This document shows, piece after piece, positions 7,887 through 16,011 of a DNA stretch of 20,989 nucleotides. The DNA is taken from assembly GCA_900546215.1 (NCBI GenBank), contig URCD01000035.1, positions 1 through 20,989 of the forward strand, read 5' to 3'. The translations under genes and the position numbers were made by a program. How positions within the stretch are numbered: the first letter of the stretch is position 1; every line of letters starts with the position of its first letter. The notes under the pieces are model-generated. The model made no database searches, had not been told where the DNA came from, and was given only the letters and a program-made list of their open reading frames with translations. The DNA comes from an uncultured Eubacteriales bacterium. Lineage in GTDB: Bacteria > Bacillota > Clostridia > Lachnospirales > Anaerotignaceae.

Positions 7887-9206
7887 ATGGATTTATTTGA
7901 ATATAATATGTCCCAGCAGTTCAATAATAAGGCTCCGCTTGCCGCTCGTATGAGGCCGGAAACCCTTGAGGACTATGTTGGACAGGAGCATATAATTAGC
8001 AAGGGCAAAATGCTGTATAATGTTATAAAGGCTGATAAGCTGGGCTCAATTATATTATATGGTCCGCCAGGAACAGGAAAAACTACATTGGCAAGAGTAA
8101 TTGCAAATACTACAAAACGTAAGTTTGAGCAGCTTAACGCTACTACCTCGGGAATTAAGGATATTAAGGAAATGGTCCAGAAGGCCAAGGAAAACGCCGG
8201 AATGTACAACATCGGCACAATACTTTTTATTGATGAAATTCACCGCTTTAATAAAGCACAGCAGGACGCTCTGCTTCCACACGTTGAAAACGGTACGGTT
8301 ACGTTGATTGGAGCTACAACTGAAAATCCGTATTTTGAAGTTAACAGGGCTCTTGTTTCAAGGTCTTATGTTTTTGAGCTGAGGCCCTTGTCAAAAGAAA
8401 ATATAATGTCATTGATTGGCAGAGCTGTGAAAGACAAAGATAAAGGCTTTGGTAATATGAATATTGAAATAGACGAACAGGCAGTTGATTTTATTGCCGA
8501 GGTATCTAACGGAGACGCCAGAAGAGCTCTCAACGCTGTGGAGCTTGCGGTATTGGCAGCTGAACCTGATGAAAATGGCACAATTAGAATTGATGTTAAA
8601 ATAGCTGAGGAGTGCATCCAGAAAAGAGCTCTGAATTATGATAAGGACGGGGACAACCACTACGATACTATATCAGCCTTTATTAAGAGTATGAGAGGCT
8701 CTGACCCGGATGCGGCGCTATATTATCTGGCAAAAATGATTTATGCCGGTGAAGACCCCAAATTTATTGCAAGACGTATTATTATATGCGCATCTGAGGA
8801 TGTATCCAATGCTGACCCTCACGCATTGCAGGTTGCTGTTGCCGCCGCTGAGGCTGTCAATATGATAGGTATGCCGGAAGGACGCATTATCCTGGCACAG
8901 GCTGTGACATACATTGCGTGCGCGCCGAAAAGCAATTCAGCATTAATGGGTATAGAAAACGCTCTTTCTGACGTCAAAAATACTACTGTTTCAGGCGTTC
9001 CGGCTCATTTAAGGGATTCTCATTACAGCGGTGCGGCTCAAATGGAGCATGGTGTAGGGTATAAATATGCGCACGATTATCCCGGGCACTATGTCAGACA
9101 GCAGTACTTGCCTGATGAGTTGGTAGGCAGAGTTTATTATGAACCAAGCCAAAACGGGGTGGAGAAGAAAATCAGCGAGTCATTGAAAAGACTTAGAGGC
9201 AACTAA
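7887..9206 (+). CDS. rarA: RarA (MgsA) AAA+ replication-associated recombination protein
   Basis: The protein has 439 residues, the usual family length. RarA is an AAA+ ATPase related to clamp-loader subunits and RuvB that acts at stalled replication forks. Visible features are LAARMRPETLEDYVGQEHI near the N-terminus, Walker A GPPGTGKTT (59-67), Walker B LFIDEIHRF (113-121, D116/E117), sensor 1 IGATTENP, the arginine-finger region LVSRSYVFEL, and the C-terminal tetramerisation domain with YKYAHDYPGHYVRQQYLP close to the end. ATG 7887 follows AAGGG (7874-7878) and is preferred over GTG 7878, which overlaps that ribosome binding site. It is transcribed alone from the promoter at 7790. Confidence 0.95.
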   Translation: MDLFEYNMSQQFNNKAPLAARMRPETLEDYVGQEHIISKGKMLYNVIKADKLGSIILYGPPGTGKTTLARVIANTTKRKFEQLNATTSGIKDIKEMVQKAKENAGMYNIGTILFIDEIHRFNKAQQDALLPHVENGTVTLIGATTENPYFEVNRALVSRSYVFELRPLSKENIMSLIGRAVKDKDKGFGNMNIEIDEQAVDFIAEVSNGDARRALNAVELAVLAAEPDENGTIRIDVKIAEECIQKRALNYDKDGDNHYDTISAFIKSMRGSDPDAALYYLAKMIYAGEDPKFIARRIIICASEDVSNADPHALQVAVAAAEAVNMIGMPEGRIILAQAVTYIACAPKSNSALMGIENALSDVKNTTVSGVPAHLRDSHYSGAAQMEHGVGYKYAHDYPGHYVRQQYLPDELVGRVYYEPSQNGVEKKISESLKRLRGN

Positions 9207-9231
9207 ATAAATCAAGGATTTTAAATTGATG

Positions 9232-9260
9232 TTGACTTTGATACACCGGTTTGGTATAAT
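9232..9260 (+). promoter_or_regulatory. sigma-70 promoter of the methyltransferase/ABC operon
   Basis: TTGACT (9232-9237), a 17-bp spacer and a perfect TATAAT (9255-9260), 26 bp after the rarA stop. The start of transcription near 9267 gives a leader of about 125 nt that carries an inverted repeat and a long hairpin. Confidence 0.85.
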
Positions 9261-9272
9261 TTCTCTGAAATT

Positions 9273-9291
9273 AATGAATATGAAATTCATT
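9273..9291. promoter_or_regulatory. palindromic operator candidate
   Basis: AATGAAT and ATTCATT form a perfect 7-bp inverted repeat with a 5-bp spacer, starting about 6 bp after the predicted transcription start. The size, A+T-richness and place suit a dimeric metalloregulator of the Fur or DtxR kind, which would fit an uptake operon. It is not a clear match to either consensus. In RNA it could also form a short stem. Confidence 0.45.
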
Positions 9292-9323
9292 GTATAGTTT
9301 ATGTTTATTCTACTTGAAATTAG

Positions 9324-9374
9324 CCATGAAGGCAATTCTGTTATGTATAACAGGTTTGTTTTCATGGTTTTTTT
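9324..9374 (+). terminator. long terminator-like hairpin in the operon leader (attenuator candidate)
   Basis: Arms 9324-9344 and 9347-9367 pair over 21 positions with a single U-U mismatch: CCATGAA/TTCATGG outside, CTGTTAT/ATAACAG inside, and mostly A-T, G-C and G-T pairs between. Seven T follow directly (9368-9374), then G and five more T. The ribosome binding site GGGGAGG (9381-9387) of the methyltransferase gene comes right after. It therefore lies between promoter and first gene, where it would stop transcription unless prevented. It may instead end readthrough from rarA. Confidence 0.75.
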
Positions 9375-9393
9375 GTTTTTGGGGAGGAATTTT

Positions 9394-10185
9394 ATGGAAG
9401 ATGACAGGCTAAATAATTTAAAGGAGTTTTGGGACAGTATGGCAGGACAGTTTACAGATTTTGATATACCTACGCCATATAACAATGAGTTTATGAAGCT
9501 CCTGTATCTTAAGGGAATTTTAGAAGCTAAAGGATATGCGCTTGATATTGGCTGCGGAACAGGAAAATATTCACTTGCTCTTTCGCCTTATTTTGAAAAG
9601 GTAATAGGCACCGACATTTCAGATAACATGATAAACGCCGCAAAACGGAGATCGCTGAATGAAGAGATAAAAAATACGGACTATAAATGCCTGTCATGGC
9701 AGGAGCTAAATGCTGATAAGTTTGGATGGAAAAATAAATTTAACTTTGTATTTGCCCATATGACACCGGCGGTAAACAGCCTGGAAACAATTAAAAAAAT
9801 GAGATACGTCTCAAAAAACTGGTGTGCTGTTACAAAATCAGTATGCAGAAAAAATAAAATAGCAGATGAAGTAAATAAAATATGCGGAAACATTATAAAC
9901 GGCTATGGCGAAAATGAAATAAACGGATTGTTAAGTATGCTTTGGGCAGATGGTCTAAAGCCTGAGCTTTTTTATGAGAGCGAGGTTTGGGATAATGAAC
10001 TTCCGTTGCAAAAAGCAATTGACTCCTACATAAAAAGGATGACGGTGAAAAAGGATCTCACAAATAAGGAAAAGGCTGACATAACAGACTATTTTAATTC
10101 TATTGCATTAAACGGAATGGTCAAAGAAATATCAGATGTGACTATATGTACAGTTTACTGGAAAGAAGATAAGGGGGATATATGA
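9394..10185 (+). CDS. class I SAM-dependent methyltransferase
   Basis: The protein has 263 residues. Motif I is LDIGCGTGKYSLAL (50-63), which binds S-adenosylmethionine, followed by the acidic strand end VIGTDISDNMINAAKRR. The N-terminus FWDSMAGQFTDFDIP is typical of small-molecule or tetrapyrrole/quinone-type methyltransferases of the Methyltransf_11/25 group. ATG 9394 has a strong site, GGGGAGG, at 9381-9387. The frame is open upstream to an ATG at 9301, but that stretch holds the hairpin and has no domain. The stop overlaps the FmdE start, so the two are translationally linked. A methyltransferase beside FmdE and a metal-chelate transporter may modify the imported ligand or its carrier; the substrate is unknown. 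Confidence 0.85.
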   Translation: MEDDRLNNLKEFWDSMAGQFTDFDIPTPYNNEFMKLLYLKGILEAKGYALDIGCGTGKYSLALSPYFEKVIGTDISDNMINAAKRRSLNEEIKNTDYKCLSWQELNADKFGWKNKFNFVFAHMTPAVNSLETIKKMRYVSKNWCAVTKSVCRKNKIADEVNKICGNIINGYGENEINGLLSMLWADGLKPELFYESEVWDNELPLQKAIDSYIKRMTVKKDLTNKEKADITDYFNSIALNGMVKEISDVTICTVYWKEDKGDI

Positions 10186-10709
10186 TGAATAAAGAATTAT
10201 GGGAAAAGTGTGTTGATTTCCACGGACATGAATGTCCAGGGCTTGCCATTGGATTTAGAGCAGCACTGCAGGCTGCCGAATTTATGGGAATTAATGAAAG
10301 CGACGATGAAGAGCTTGTTTGTGTGACTGAAAATGACGCATGCGGGGTTGACGCCATACAAGGACTATTAAGCTGCACTATTGGAAAGGGAAACCTTTTA
10401 TATAGAGGTACAGGCAAAATGGCATTTAGCTTTTTTGAAAGAAAAAGCGGCAGAAAAATACGCTATTGCCTAAAGCCCTTTGAAAAGGAAATGGAGAGAA
10501 GAGAAAGACAGGAATATATTCTTACAGCACCATTCGAGGAGATATTTTTTATAAGCACACCGTCCTTTGAGCTTCCCGAGCAGGCAAGAATATTTATAAA
10601 TATAAAATGCGAGATTTGCGGAGAAAATGCTCCTGAGCATAAAATACGGTTAATGGACGGGAAAAAGGTTTGTCTTGACTGCTTTAAGGATTATAAAAGA
10701 GGATGGTAA
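10185..10709 (+). CDS. FmdE-family protein with C-terminal zinc ribbon
   Basis: The protein has 174 residues. The N-terminus CVDFHGHECPGLAIGFRAA (C9, H13, H15, C17) is the FmdE signature, named after a gene near molybdenum formylmethanofuran dehydrogenase in methanogens. CVTENDACGVDAIQ and the GTGKMAFSFF region follow the family. The C-terminus has CEIC (about 145-148) and CLDC (about 165-168), a treble-clef-like zinc ribbon. FmdE proteins are thought to bind a metal or metal cofactor through the Cys/His cluster; no reaction is established. ATG 10185 is 7 bp from GGGGG; ATG 10182 also exists. The family often accompanies cobalamin/iron-chelate type ABC transporters, as here. Confidence 0.85.
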   Translation: MNKELWEKCVDFHGHECPGLAIGFRAALQAAEFMGINESDDEELVCVTENDACGVDAIQGLLSCTIGKGNLLYRGTGKMAFSFFERKSGRKIRYCLKPFEKEMERRERQEYILTAPFEEIFFISTPSFELPEQARIFINIKCEICGENAPEHKIRLMDGKKVCLDCFKDYKRGW

Positions 10710-10726
10710 TAAATGGGGGTATTGAA

Positions 10727-11842
10727 ATGAAAAAAATTATAGGAATATTAGCGCTTACTGCTGTTCTTGCCTTAACTGCCTGTACAGGCAGCAAAAACAA
10801 TACAAAGGATGTTGATGAAACCAGTGAGAATATAGCTGTAACGGACCTGCTTGGACGCGAGGTAGAGGTTCCTGCTGAGGTTAGTAGTATTATAGCGCTG
10901 GGGGCAGGTGGATTAAGGATGATAAGCTATGCCGGCGCGCAGGATATGGTTGTAGGAGTTGAGCAGGCAGAGCATGAACAGACATTGGCTAAATGCTACA
11001 ACTACATAAATTATGATACGTTTAAGGATCTGCCGATTGTGGGAACAGGAGGCTCTGGAAGCTATGAGGCATATGAAGAAGAAATTATAGGACTTGCTCC
11101 TGATGTGATTTTTGCATCATATACAGAAGACCTTGCGGATGACCTGCAGAATAAAACAGGAATACCCGTTGTTGTAATTACATACGACGGAGGTATGTTT
11201 GATGAAAAACTCTATCAGTCTATGGAGCTTATAGGCAAGGTTCTTGGTCTTGATGAACGCTGCTCAGAAGTTGTGGATGCTCTTAAAGGATGGCAGAAGG
11301 ACTTAGCTGAAAGAACATCAGATATTTCAGATGCCGACAAACCAAGAGTGTTTACAGGTGCCTGTTCGTTTAAAGGCGGCCACGGAATAGAAGGAACATA
11401 TACAAACTTCCCTCCGTTCACTGCTATTGGAGCAATCAATGTTGCTGACGAATTAAGCAGCAAAGTAGGAGGCATAGTAGTTGACCTTGAGCAGATAGCT
11501 GTATGGAACCCAGACTATATATTCCTTGACCCCAACAATATGCATCTTGTAAACGATGATTATGCTGTAAATAAGGATTTTTATAACTCTCTTACTGCGG
11601 TTAAGGAAGGCAGGGTTTATACTCAGGTAGCCTATAACTGGTATACGACAAATGTTGAAACAGCCGTTGTAGATGCTTACTATGCCGGAAAAATAATATT
11701 TCCAGATGCCTTTGAGGATGTTGAAATTGAACCATTGGCAAAGAATGTATATACGACATTGCTTGGAGAAAATGCAGAAGGATATTATGATGCGCTCGTT
11801 GACGGAGGGCTTGGCTGGAGACAGCTTACTATAGGTGAGTAA
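10727..11842 (+). CDS. ABC transporter substrate-binding lipoprotein (BtuF/FepB-like)
   Basis: The protein has 371 residues. MKKIIGILALTAVLALTAC is a lipoprotein signal with the lipobox ending at Cys19, so the mature protein is anchored on the outer face of the membrane. VTDLLGREVEVP opens the mature domain and is typical of cobalamin and siderophore/metal-chelate binding proteins of the helical-backbone (TroA/BtuF) type; YEEEIIGLAPDVIFASY and IAVWNPDYIFLDP are the matching lobe motifs. The gene starts 17 bp after the FmdE stop behind GGGGG and ends 2 bp before the permease gene. The ligand cannot be told from sequence; heme, cobamide, siderophore or a metal complex are possible. Confidence 0.9.
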   Translation: MKKIIGILALTAVLALTACTGSKNNTKDVDETSENIAVTDLLGREVEVPAEVSSIIALGAGGLRMISYAGAQDMVVGVEQAEHEQTLAKCYNYINYDTFKDLPIVGTGGSGSYEAYEEEIIGLAPDVIFASYTEDLADDLQNKTGIPVVVITYDGGMFDEKLYQSMELIGKVLGLDERCSEVVDALKGWQKDLAERTSDISDADKPRVFTGACSFKGGHGIEGTYTNFPPFTAIGAINVADELSSKVGGIVVDLEQIAVWNPDYIFLDPNNMHLVNDDYAVNKDFYNSLTAVKEGRVYTQVAYNWYTTNVETAVVDAYYAGKIIFPDAFEDVEIEPLAKNVYTTLLGENAEGYYDALVDGGLGWRQLTIGE

Positions 11843-11844
11843 TT

Positions 11845-12921
11845 ATGGATACAGTAAAAGAAACTATGGCGGATTCCGGATACTTAAAATATATCAGGCA
11901 TAAAAAGTTAGTTATTCTTTCACTTTTTATACTGTGTATTTTAGTGGCACTGTTTGCGCTGTGCTCAGGCTCGTCAGGACTAAATCTTATAGATGTGGCA
12001 AACTGCTTCCTTGGGCGAGGAGATAAGATGTCAAATTCAATAGTATTTAATATACGTCTGCCAAGAATTGTTACTGCCATGGTGGTCGGTATACTTCTCG
12101 CAATGGCTGGAAGCGTTATGCAGAGCGTTTTAAGAAATCCCCTGGCCTCTTCGTCAACACTCGGTATATCGCAGGGAGCGTCTTTTGGGGCTACAGTGGG
12201 TATTATTTGTTTTGGAGCGGGACTTCAGGGCACATCTTCATCTGCAAGCGCAATAACAATATATAATCCGACAGTCGTTGTCATATGCGCATTCATAGGT
12301 GGAATAATATCGGCTGTTGTGATATTGGCTTTGTCAAAGTATAAATCGATGAAGCCAAGCTCTATGGTTCTTGTCGGAGTTGCATTAAGCTCGCTTTTTA
12401 ATGGCGGGACAACATTGGTTCAGTATTTTGCGGAGGATGTCCAGGTGTCTGCCGTTGTATTTTGGACATTTGGAGATTTGGGGAGAACAAACTGGAAAGA
12501 AATAGGTATACTTGCTGTTATGGCGCTAATAATGTTTGTATTTTTCGTAAGCAACAGATGGAATTACAATGCAATGGAAAGCGGTTCTGATACAGCCAAA
12601 AGTCTTGGAGTGAATGTAGACAAAGTTATGATTATCAGTATGCTTGCCGCATCGCTCGCCTCATCTGTTGCGGTGGCTTTTGTTGGCATTATCAACTTTG
12701 TTGGACTTATAGCGCCGCATATGATACGTAAATTTATCGGCAGTGATTACAGGTATCTTCTCCCGGCCTCAGCGCTTACAGGAGCGCTTATACTGCTGAT
12801 AAGCGATACCTTTGGAAGGCTGATAGTTTCACCTGTTATACTTCCTATCGGAGCGATTACGTCATTTCTTGGCGCCCCTGTATTTATATATCTTCTTTTC
12901 AAAGGAGTTGGTATAAAATGA
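11845..12921 (+). CDS. FecCD-family ABC transporter permease
   Basis: A 358-residue protein with about eight to ten membrane segments. Family motifs include RLPRIVTAMVVGILLAMAGSVMQSVLRNPLASSSTLGISQGASFGA (12055-12192), MVLVGVALSSLFNGG, SLGVNV and GIINFVGLIAPHMIRKFIGSDYR. The GLIAPH-R region contacts the ATPase. It is the membrane pore of an iron-chelate/cobalamin type importer and would work as a dimer with the ATPase encoded next. GGTGAG before the ATG serves as ribosome binding site inside the end of the binding-protein gene, and the stop overlaps the ATPase start by four bases. Confidence 0.93.
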   Translation: MDTVKETMADSGYLKYIRHKKLVILSLFILCILVALFALCSGSSGLNLIDVANCFLGRGDKMSNSIVFNIRLPRIVTAMVVGILLAMAGSVMQSVLRNPLASSSTLGISQGASFGATVGIICFGAGLQGTSSSASAITIYNPTVVVICAFIGGIISAVVILALSKYKSMKPSSMVLVGVALSSLFNGGTTLVQYFAEDVQVSAVVFWTFGDLGRTNWKEIGILAVMALIMFVFFVSNRWNYNAMESGSDTAKSLGVNVDKVMIISMLAASLASSVAVAFVGIINFVGLIAPHMIRKFIGSDYRYLLPASALTGALILLISDTFGRLIVSPVILPIGAITSFLGAPVFIYLLFKGVGIK

Positions 12922-13688
12922 TTGAGATTAAAGATTTATCTTTTTCATACGGAGACAAAAAAATACTTGATAAAATATCCTTTGATTTGGAGCAGGGAGT
13001 ATGTATGGCTGTACTGGGAAACAACGGAGCGGGCAAAAGCACTATGATTAAATGCCTTAATAAAATCCTTGAGCCCAAGGACGGAGCGGTATATTTGGAT
13101 GGCAAAAACCTTCTTGAAATGGATATAGTTACGCTTGCTAAACAAATGGCATATGTAGCGCAGAAAAATGAGAGCACTGGCTGTACTGTATACGATGCGG
13201 TGCTTTTAGGCAGAAAGCCATATATAAGGTGGGACGCTACTGAAAATGACCACCGCATAGTGCGGCACGCAATTGAAAGTATGGAACTAAAGGGATTTGA
13301 AATGCGCTTTGTTGACGAGCTCAGCGGAGGAGAACTTCAAAAGGTTATGCTTGCCAGGGCGCTGGCGCAGGAACCAAAGCTTTTGCTGCTTGATGAACCT
13401 ACAAGCAGTCTTGACCCAAGAAACCAGTACAGTGTAATGAGACAGATATGCAGGATAAGCAGAAAAGAAAATCTAGCCGTGATAGTCATAATTCACGACC
13501 TGAATTTGGCCATGAGGTACTGTGACCGCTTTTTGTTTTTAAAAGACGGAAAAATCTACGCGTACGGCGGAGACGAGATTATGACAAAGCAGTGTCTGGA
13601 ATCTGTATATGATATGGCCTTTGATATAGTAGACTATAACGGAACTAAAATATCTGTGCCGTGCCCTGCGAATATAGAATGGAATTAA
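12918..13688 (+). CDS. FecE/BtuD-type ABC transporter ATP-binding protein
   Basis: The protein has 256 residues with all parts of an ABC ATPase: Walker A GNNGAGKST (34-42), Q-loop Gln82, signature LSGGE (135-139), Walker B LLLLDE (155-160) and switch His193 (IIHDLN). The spacing and the text VYDAVLLGRKPYIRWDATENDHRIV match the iron-chelate/cobalamin subgroup. It powers the importer formed with the preceding permease and lipoprotein. It is the last gene of this operon; the thrS promoter starts 12 bp after its stop and no separate terminator is visible, so readthrough would meet the T-box terminator. Confidence 0.93.
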   Translation: MIEIKDLSFSYGDKKILDKISFDLEQGVCMAVLGNNGAGKSTMIKCLNKILEPKDGAVYLDGKNLLEMDIVTLAKQMAYVAQKNESTGCTVYDAVLLGRKPYIRWDATENDHRIVRHAIESMELKGFEMRFVDELSGGELQKVMLARALAQEPKLLLLDEPTSSLDPRNQYSVMRQICRISRKENLAVIVIIHDLNLAMRYCDRFLFLKDGKIYAYGGDEIMTKQCLESVYDMAFDIVDYNGTKISVPCPANIEWN

Positions 13689-13700
13689 AGAAAATTAATG

Positions 13701-13728
13701 TTGACATCAAACTTTGGTGTGATATAAT
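13701..13728 (+). promoter_or_regulatory. promoter of the thrS T-box leader
   Basis: Perfect TTGACA (13701-13706), a 16-bp spacer and perfect TATAAT (13723-13728). Transcription should start near 13735, just before T-box stem I. Confidence 0.85.
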
Positions 13729-13734
13729 AACAGT

Positions 13735-13961
13735 GTTTAAAGCGTTGATGAGACGAGTAAATTGTAATGCGTTTTTTCAGAGAGCGGTGCTTTTGCTGGG
13801 AACACTGCAAAACCTTACTTTTGAAGACTACCTCGGAGCGGCCCCAATACGGCCCGTTGATTACGTTACAATCGTTAATTAAGTGGTTTTTACAGCAATT
13901 AGGGTGGAACCGCGGGAGATAACTCTCGTCCCTTTATAAATTTAAGGGACGGGATTTTTTT
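13735..13961 (+). promoter_or_regulatory. T-box leader, threonine specifier ACT
   Basis: The leader holds the T-box sequence AGGGTGGAACCGCG (13901-13914), whose TGGAACC-type bulge pairs with the acceptor end of uncharged tRNA. Stem I has GATGAGACGAGTA (loop-E/AGTA region, from about 13747) and, on its 3' side, GAAG-ACT-ACCTCGGAGC, the usual setting of a specifier; ACT (13827-13829) is a threonine codon. ACC directly after it would also be threonine. The terminator stem is CTCGTCCCTT (about 13925-13934) against AAGGGACGGG (13944-13953), followed by seven T (13955-13961). Uncharged tRNA-Thr should favour the antiterminator and let thrS be transcribed. This explains the stretch of more than 300 bp without a gene. 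Confidence 0.95.
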
Positions 13962-14005
13962 ATGCCTATCCCTAAAAATCTTTTGATTTGAAAGGAGAAT
14001 GAATT

Positions 14006-15910
14006 ATGATTAAGATTAGTTTAAAAGACGGCGTAGTTAAAGAATACAACGCTGGAATTACAGTAATGGAAATAGCCAAGGACATAAGTGAGGGACTTGC
14101 AAGAAACGCGTGCTGCGGACTTGTTAACGGCGAGGTTGAGGATTTAAGATTTCCGGTTAACGAGGACAGCACAGTTGAAATATGCACATTTGATACACCT
14201 GAAGGCAAAAAAGCCTTCCGTCATACGGCATCACATGTCATGGCACAGGCTATAAAAAGACTGTATCCCGATACAAAGCTTGCAATTGGACCGTCAATCG
14301 ACGACGGATTTTACTATGATTTTGACAGGGAAAAAGCTTTTACACAGGAAGAGCTTGATGAAATAGAGAAGGAAATGAAAAAAATCGTTAAAGAAGATAT
14401 TGCTCTTGAGCGTTTTGAGCTTCCAAGAGCAGAGGCGATTAAATTCATGGAAGAAAAGGGCGAGCCTTATAAAGTAGAGCTTATTCAGGACCTTCCTGAA
14501 GACTCTGTAATATCATTCTATAAGCAGGGAGACTTTACAGACCTCTGTGCAGGACCACACCTTATGAGTACTAAACCAATTAAAGCATTTAAGCTTATGA
14601 GCGTTGCGGGAGCATACTGGAGAGGAAACGAGAAAAACAAAATGCTTTCTCGTATTTACGGAACTGCTTATACAAAGGCTTCAGACCTTGAGGCATACTT
14701 AAATATGCTTGAGGAAGCAAAAAAACGTGACCACAGAAAGCTCGGAAAGGAGCTTAAGCTGTTTGCTCTTCTTGACGAGGGCCCTGGATTCCCGTTCTTC
14801 CTTCCTAACGGAATGATTATTAAAAATACTCTTATTGACTATTGGCGTGAAATTCATAAAAAAGCTGGGTATGTTGAGGTTTCAACTCCGATTATTCTTT
14901 CAAGACAGCTCTGGGAGAACAGCGGACATTGGGATCATTATAAAGACAATATGTATACTACTGTAATAGATGAACAGGATTTTGCTGTTAAACCTATGAA
15001 CTGCCCAGGCGGTATGCTTATTTATAAACAGGAGATGCATTCCTACAGAGACCTTCCGTTAAGAGTAGGCGAACTCGGTCTGGTTCACAGACATGAGAAG
15101 TCAGGAGCTCTCCATGGCCTTATGCGTGTAAGATGCTTTACTCAGGACGATGCTCATATCTTCATGACAGAGGAACAGATTAAGGACGAGATTAAGGGTG
15201 TTGTAAACCTTATTGACAGCGTTTATAAGCTTTTTGGCTTCAAATATCATGTTGAGCTTTCAACACGTCCCGAGGACAGCATGGGTAGTGATGAAGCATG
15301 GGAAAAGGCTACTGACGGACTTAGAGGCGCGCTTGAGGAAATGGGCATAGATTATGTCGTAAATGAGGGTGACGGCGCCTTCTACGGACCTAAAATTGAT
15401 TTCCATCTTGAAGATTCAATAGGCAGAACATGGCAGTGCGGTACTATTCAGCTTGATATGCAGATGCCTGAACGTTTTGAATTGGAATACATTGATAAGG
15501 ATGGCTCAAAGAAACGTCCTGTAATGATACACCGTGTATGCTTCGGTTCAATTGAGAGATTTATAGGAATATTGATTGAGCATTTCGCTGGCATGTTCCC
15601 TACATGGCTTGCACCGGTTCAGGTTAAGGTTCTTCCTATCTCAGAAAAGTTTGTTGACTATGCCGAGAAGGTCAAGGGACAGCTTGAGGCCGCAAATATC
15701 AGAGTTGAGCTTGATAATAGAGACGAAAAAATTGGCTATAAAATACGTGAGGCAAGAAATGAAAGAGTTCCTTATATGCTTGTTGTTGGCGAGAAGGATA
15801 TGGAGGCAGACAAGGTTTCTCTTCGTTCAAGAGCCAACGGTGAGGAAGGCCAGTTTGATTTAACAGACGTAATAGACAGAATATCAAAAGAAATCAAAGA
15901 GAGAGCATAA
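14006..15910 (+). CDS. thrS: threonyl-tRNA synthetase
   Basis: The protein has 634 residues, the full bacterial length. It charges tRNA-Thr with threonine in the cytoplasm. Domains in order are TGS (about 1-60), the editing/SAD domain with HTASHVMAQ and DLCAGPHL (about 61-220), the class II catalytic core (about 240-530) with MNCPGGMLIY (zinc-ligand Cys), RCFTQDDAHIF and the motif 3 stretch CFGSIERFIGILIEHFAG, and the anticodon-binding domain (about 540-634). AAAGGAG precedes the ATG. It is controlled by the T-box leader just upstream and ends in its own terminator. Confidence 0.98.
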   Translation: MIKISLKDGVVKEYNAGITVMEIAKDISEGLARNACCGLVNGEVEDLRFPVNEDSTVEICTFDTPEGKKAFRHTASHVMAQAIKRLYPDTKLAIGPSIDDGFYYDFDREKAFTQEELDEIEKEMKKIVKEDIALERFELPRAEAIKFMEEKGEPYKVELIQDLPEDSVISFYKQGDFTDLCAGPHLMSTKPIKAFKLMSVAGAYWRGNEKNKMLSRIYGTAYTKASDLEAYLNMLEEAKKRDHRKLGKELKLFALLDEGPGFPFFLPNGMIIKNTLIDYWREIHKKAGYVEVSTPIILSRQLWENSGHWDHYKDNMYTTVIDEQDFAVKPMNCPGGMLIYKQEMHSYRDLPLRVGELGLVHRHEKSGALHGLMRVRCFTQDDAHIFMTEEQIKDEIKGVVNLIDSVYKLFGFKYHVELSTRPEDSMGSDEAWEKATDGLRGALEEMGIDYVVNEGDGAFYGPKIDFHLEDSIGRTWQCGTIQLDMQMPERFELEYIDKDGSKKRPVMIHRVCFGSIERFIGILIEHFAGMFPTWLAPVQVKVLPISEKFVDYAEKVKGQLEAANIRVELDNRDEKIGYKIREARNERVPYMLVVGEKDMEADKVSLRSRANGEEGQFDLTDVIDRISKEIKERA

Positions 15911-15913
15911 CAC

Positions 15914-15944
15914 AAATAAGCACCTTATTATAGGTGCTTATTTT
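15914..15944 (+). terminator. intrinsic terminator of thrS
   Basis: AAATAAGCACCT and AGGTGCTTATTT form a perfect 12-bp stem with the loop TATTAT, ending in a T-rich tail (TTTTAT). It lies a few bases after the thrS stop. Confidence 0.9.
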
Positions 15945-15947
15945 ATC

Positions 15948-15977
15948 TTGACATAAGGTTATTGTTTTTATTATATT
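15948..15977 (+). promoter_or_regulatory. promoter of the panE-like gene
   Basis: Perfect TTGACA (15948-15953) with TATATT (15972-15977) at an 18-bp spacing, or TTATAT at 17 bp. It begins within a few bases of the thrS terminator tail and about 60 bp before the panE-like start codon. Confidence 0.65.
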
Positions 15978-16011
15978 GTAAATAACTTGTGATATCTTGG
16001 GAGGGGATACA

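Noticed and set aside
9301..9393. In-frame N-terminal extension of the methyltransferase from ATG 9301.
   Set aside because: It has no ribosome binding site, contains the terminator-like hairpin, and lies outside the methyltransferase domain; ATG 9394 has a strong GGGGAGG site.
13661..13882. 73-codon plus-strand open frame overlapping the end of the ABC ATPase gene.
   Set aside because: It lies over the thrS promoter and T-box stem I, whose RNA features explain the sequence.
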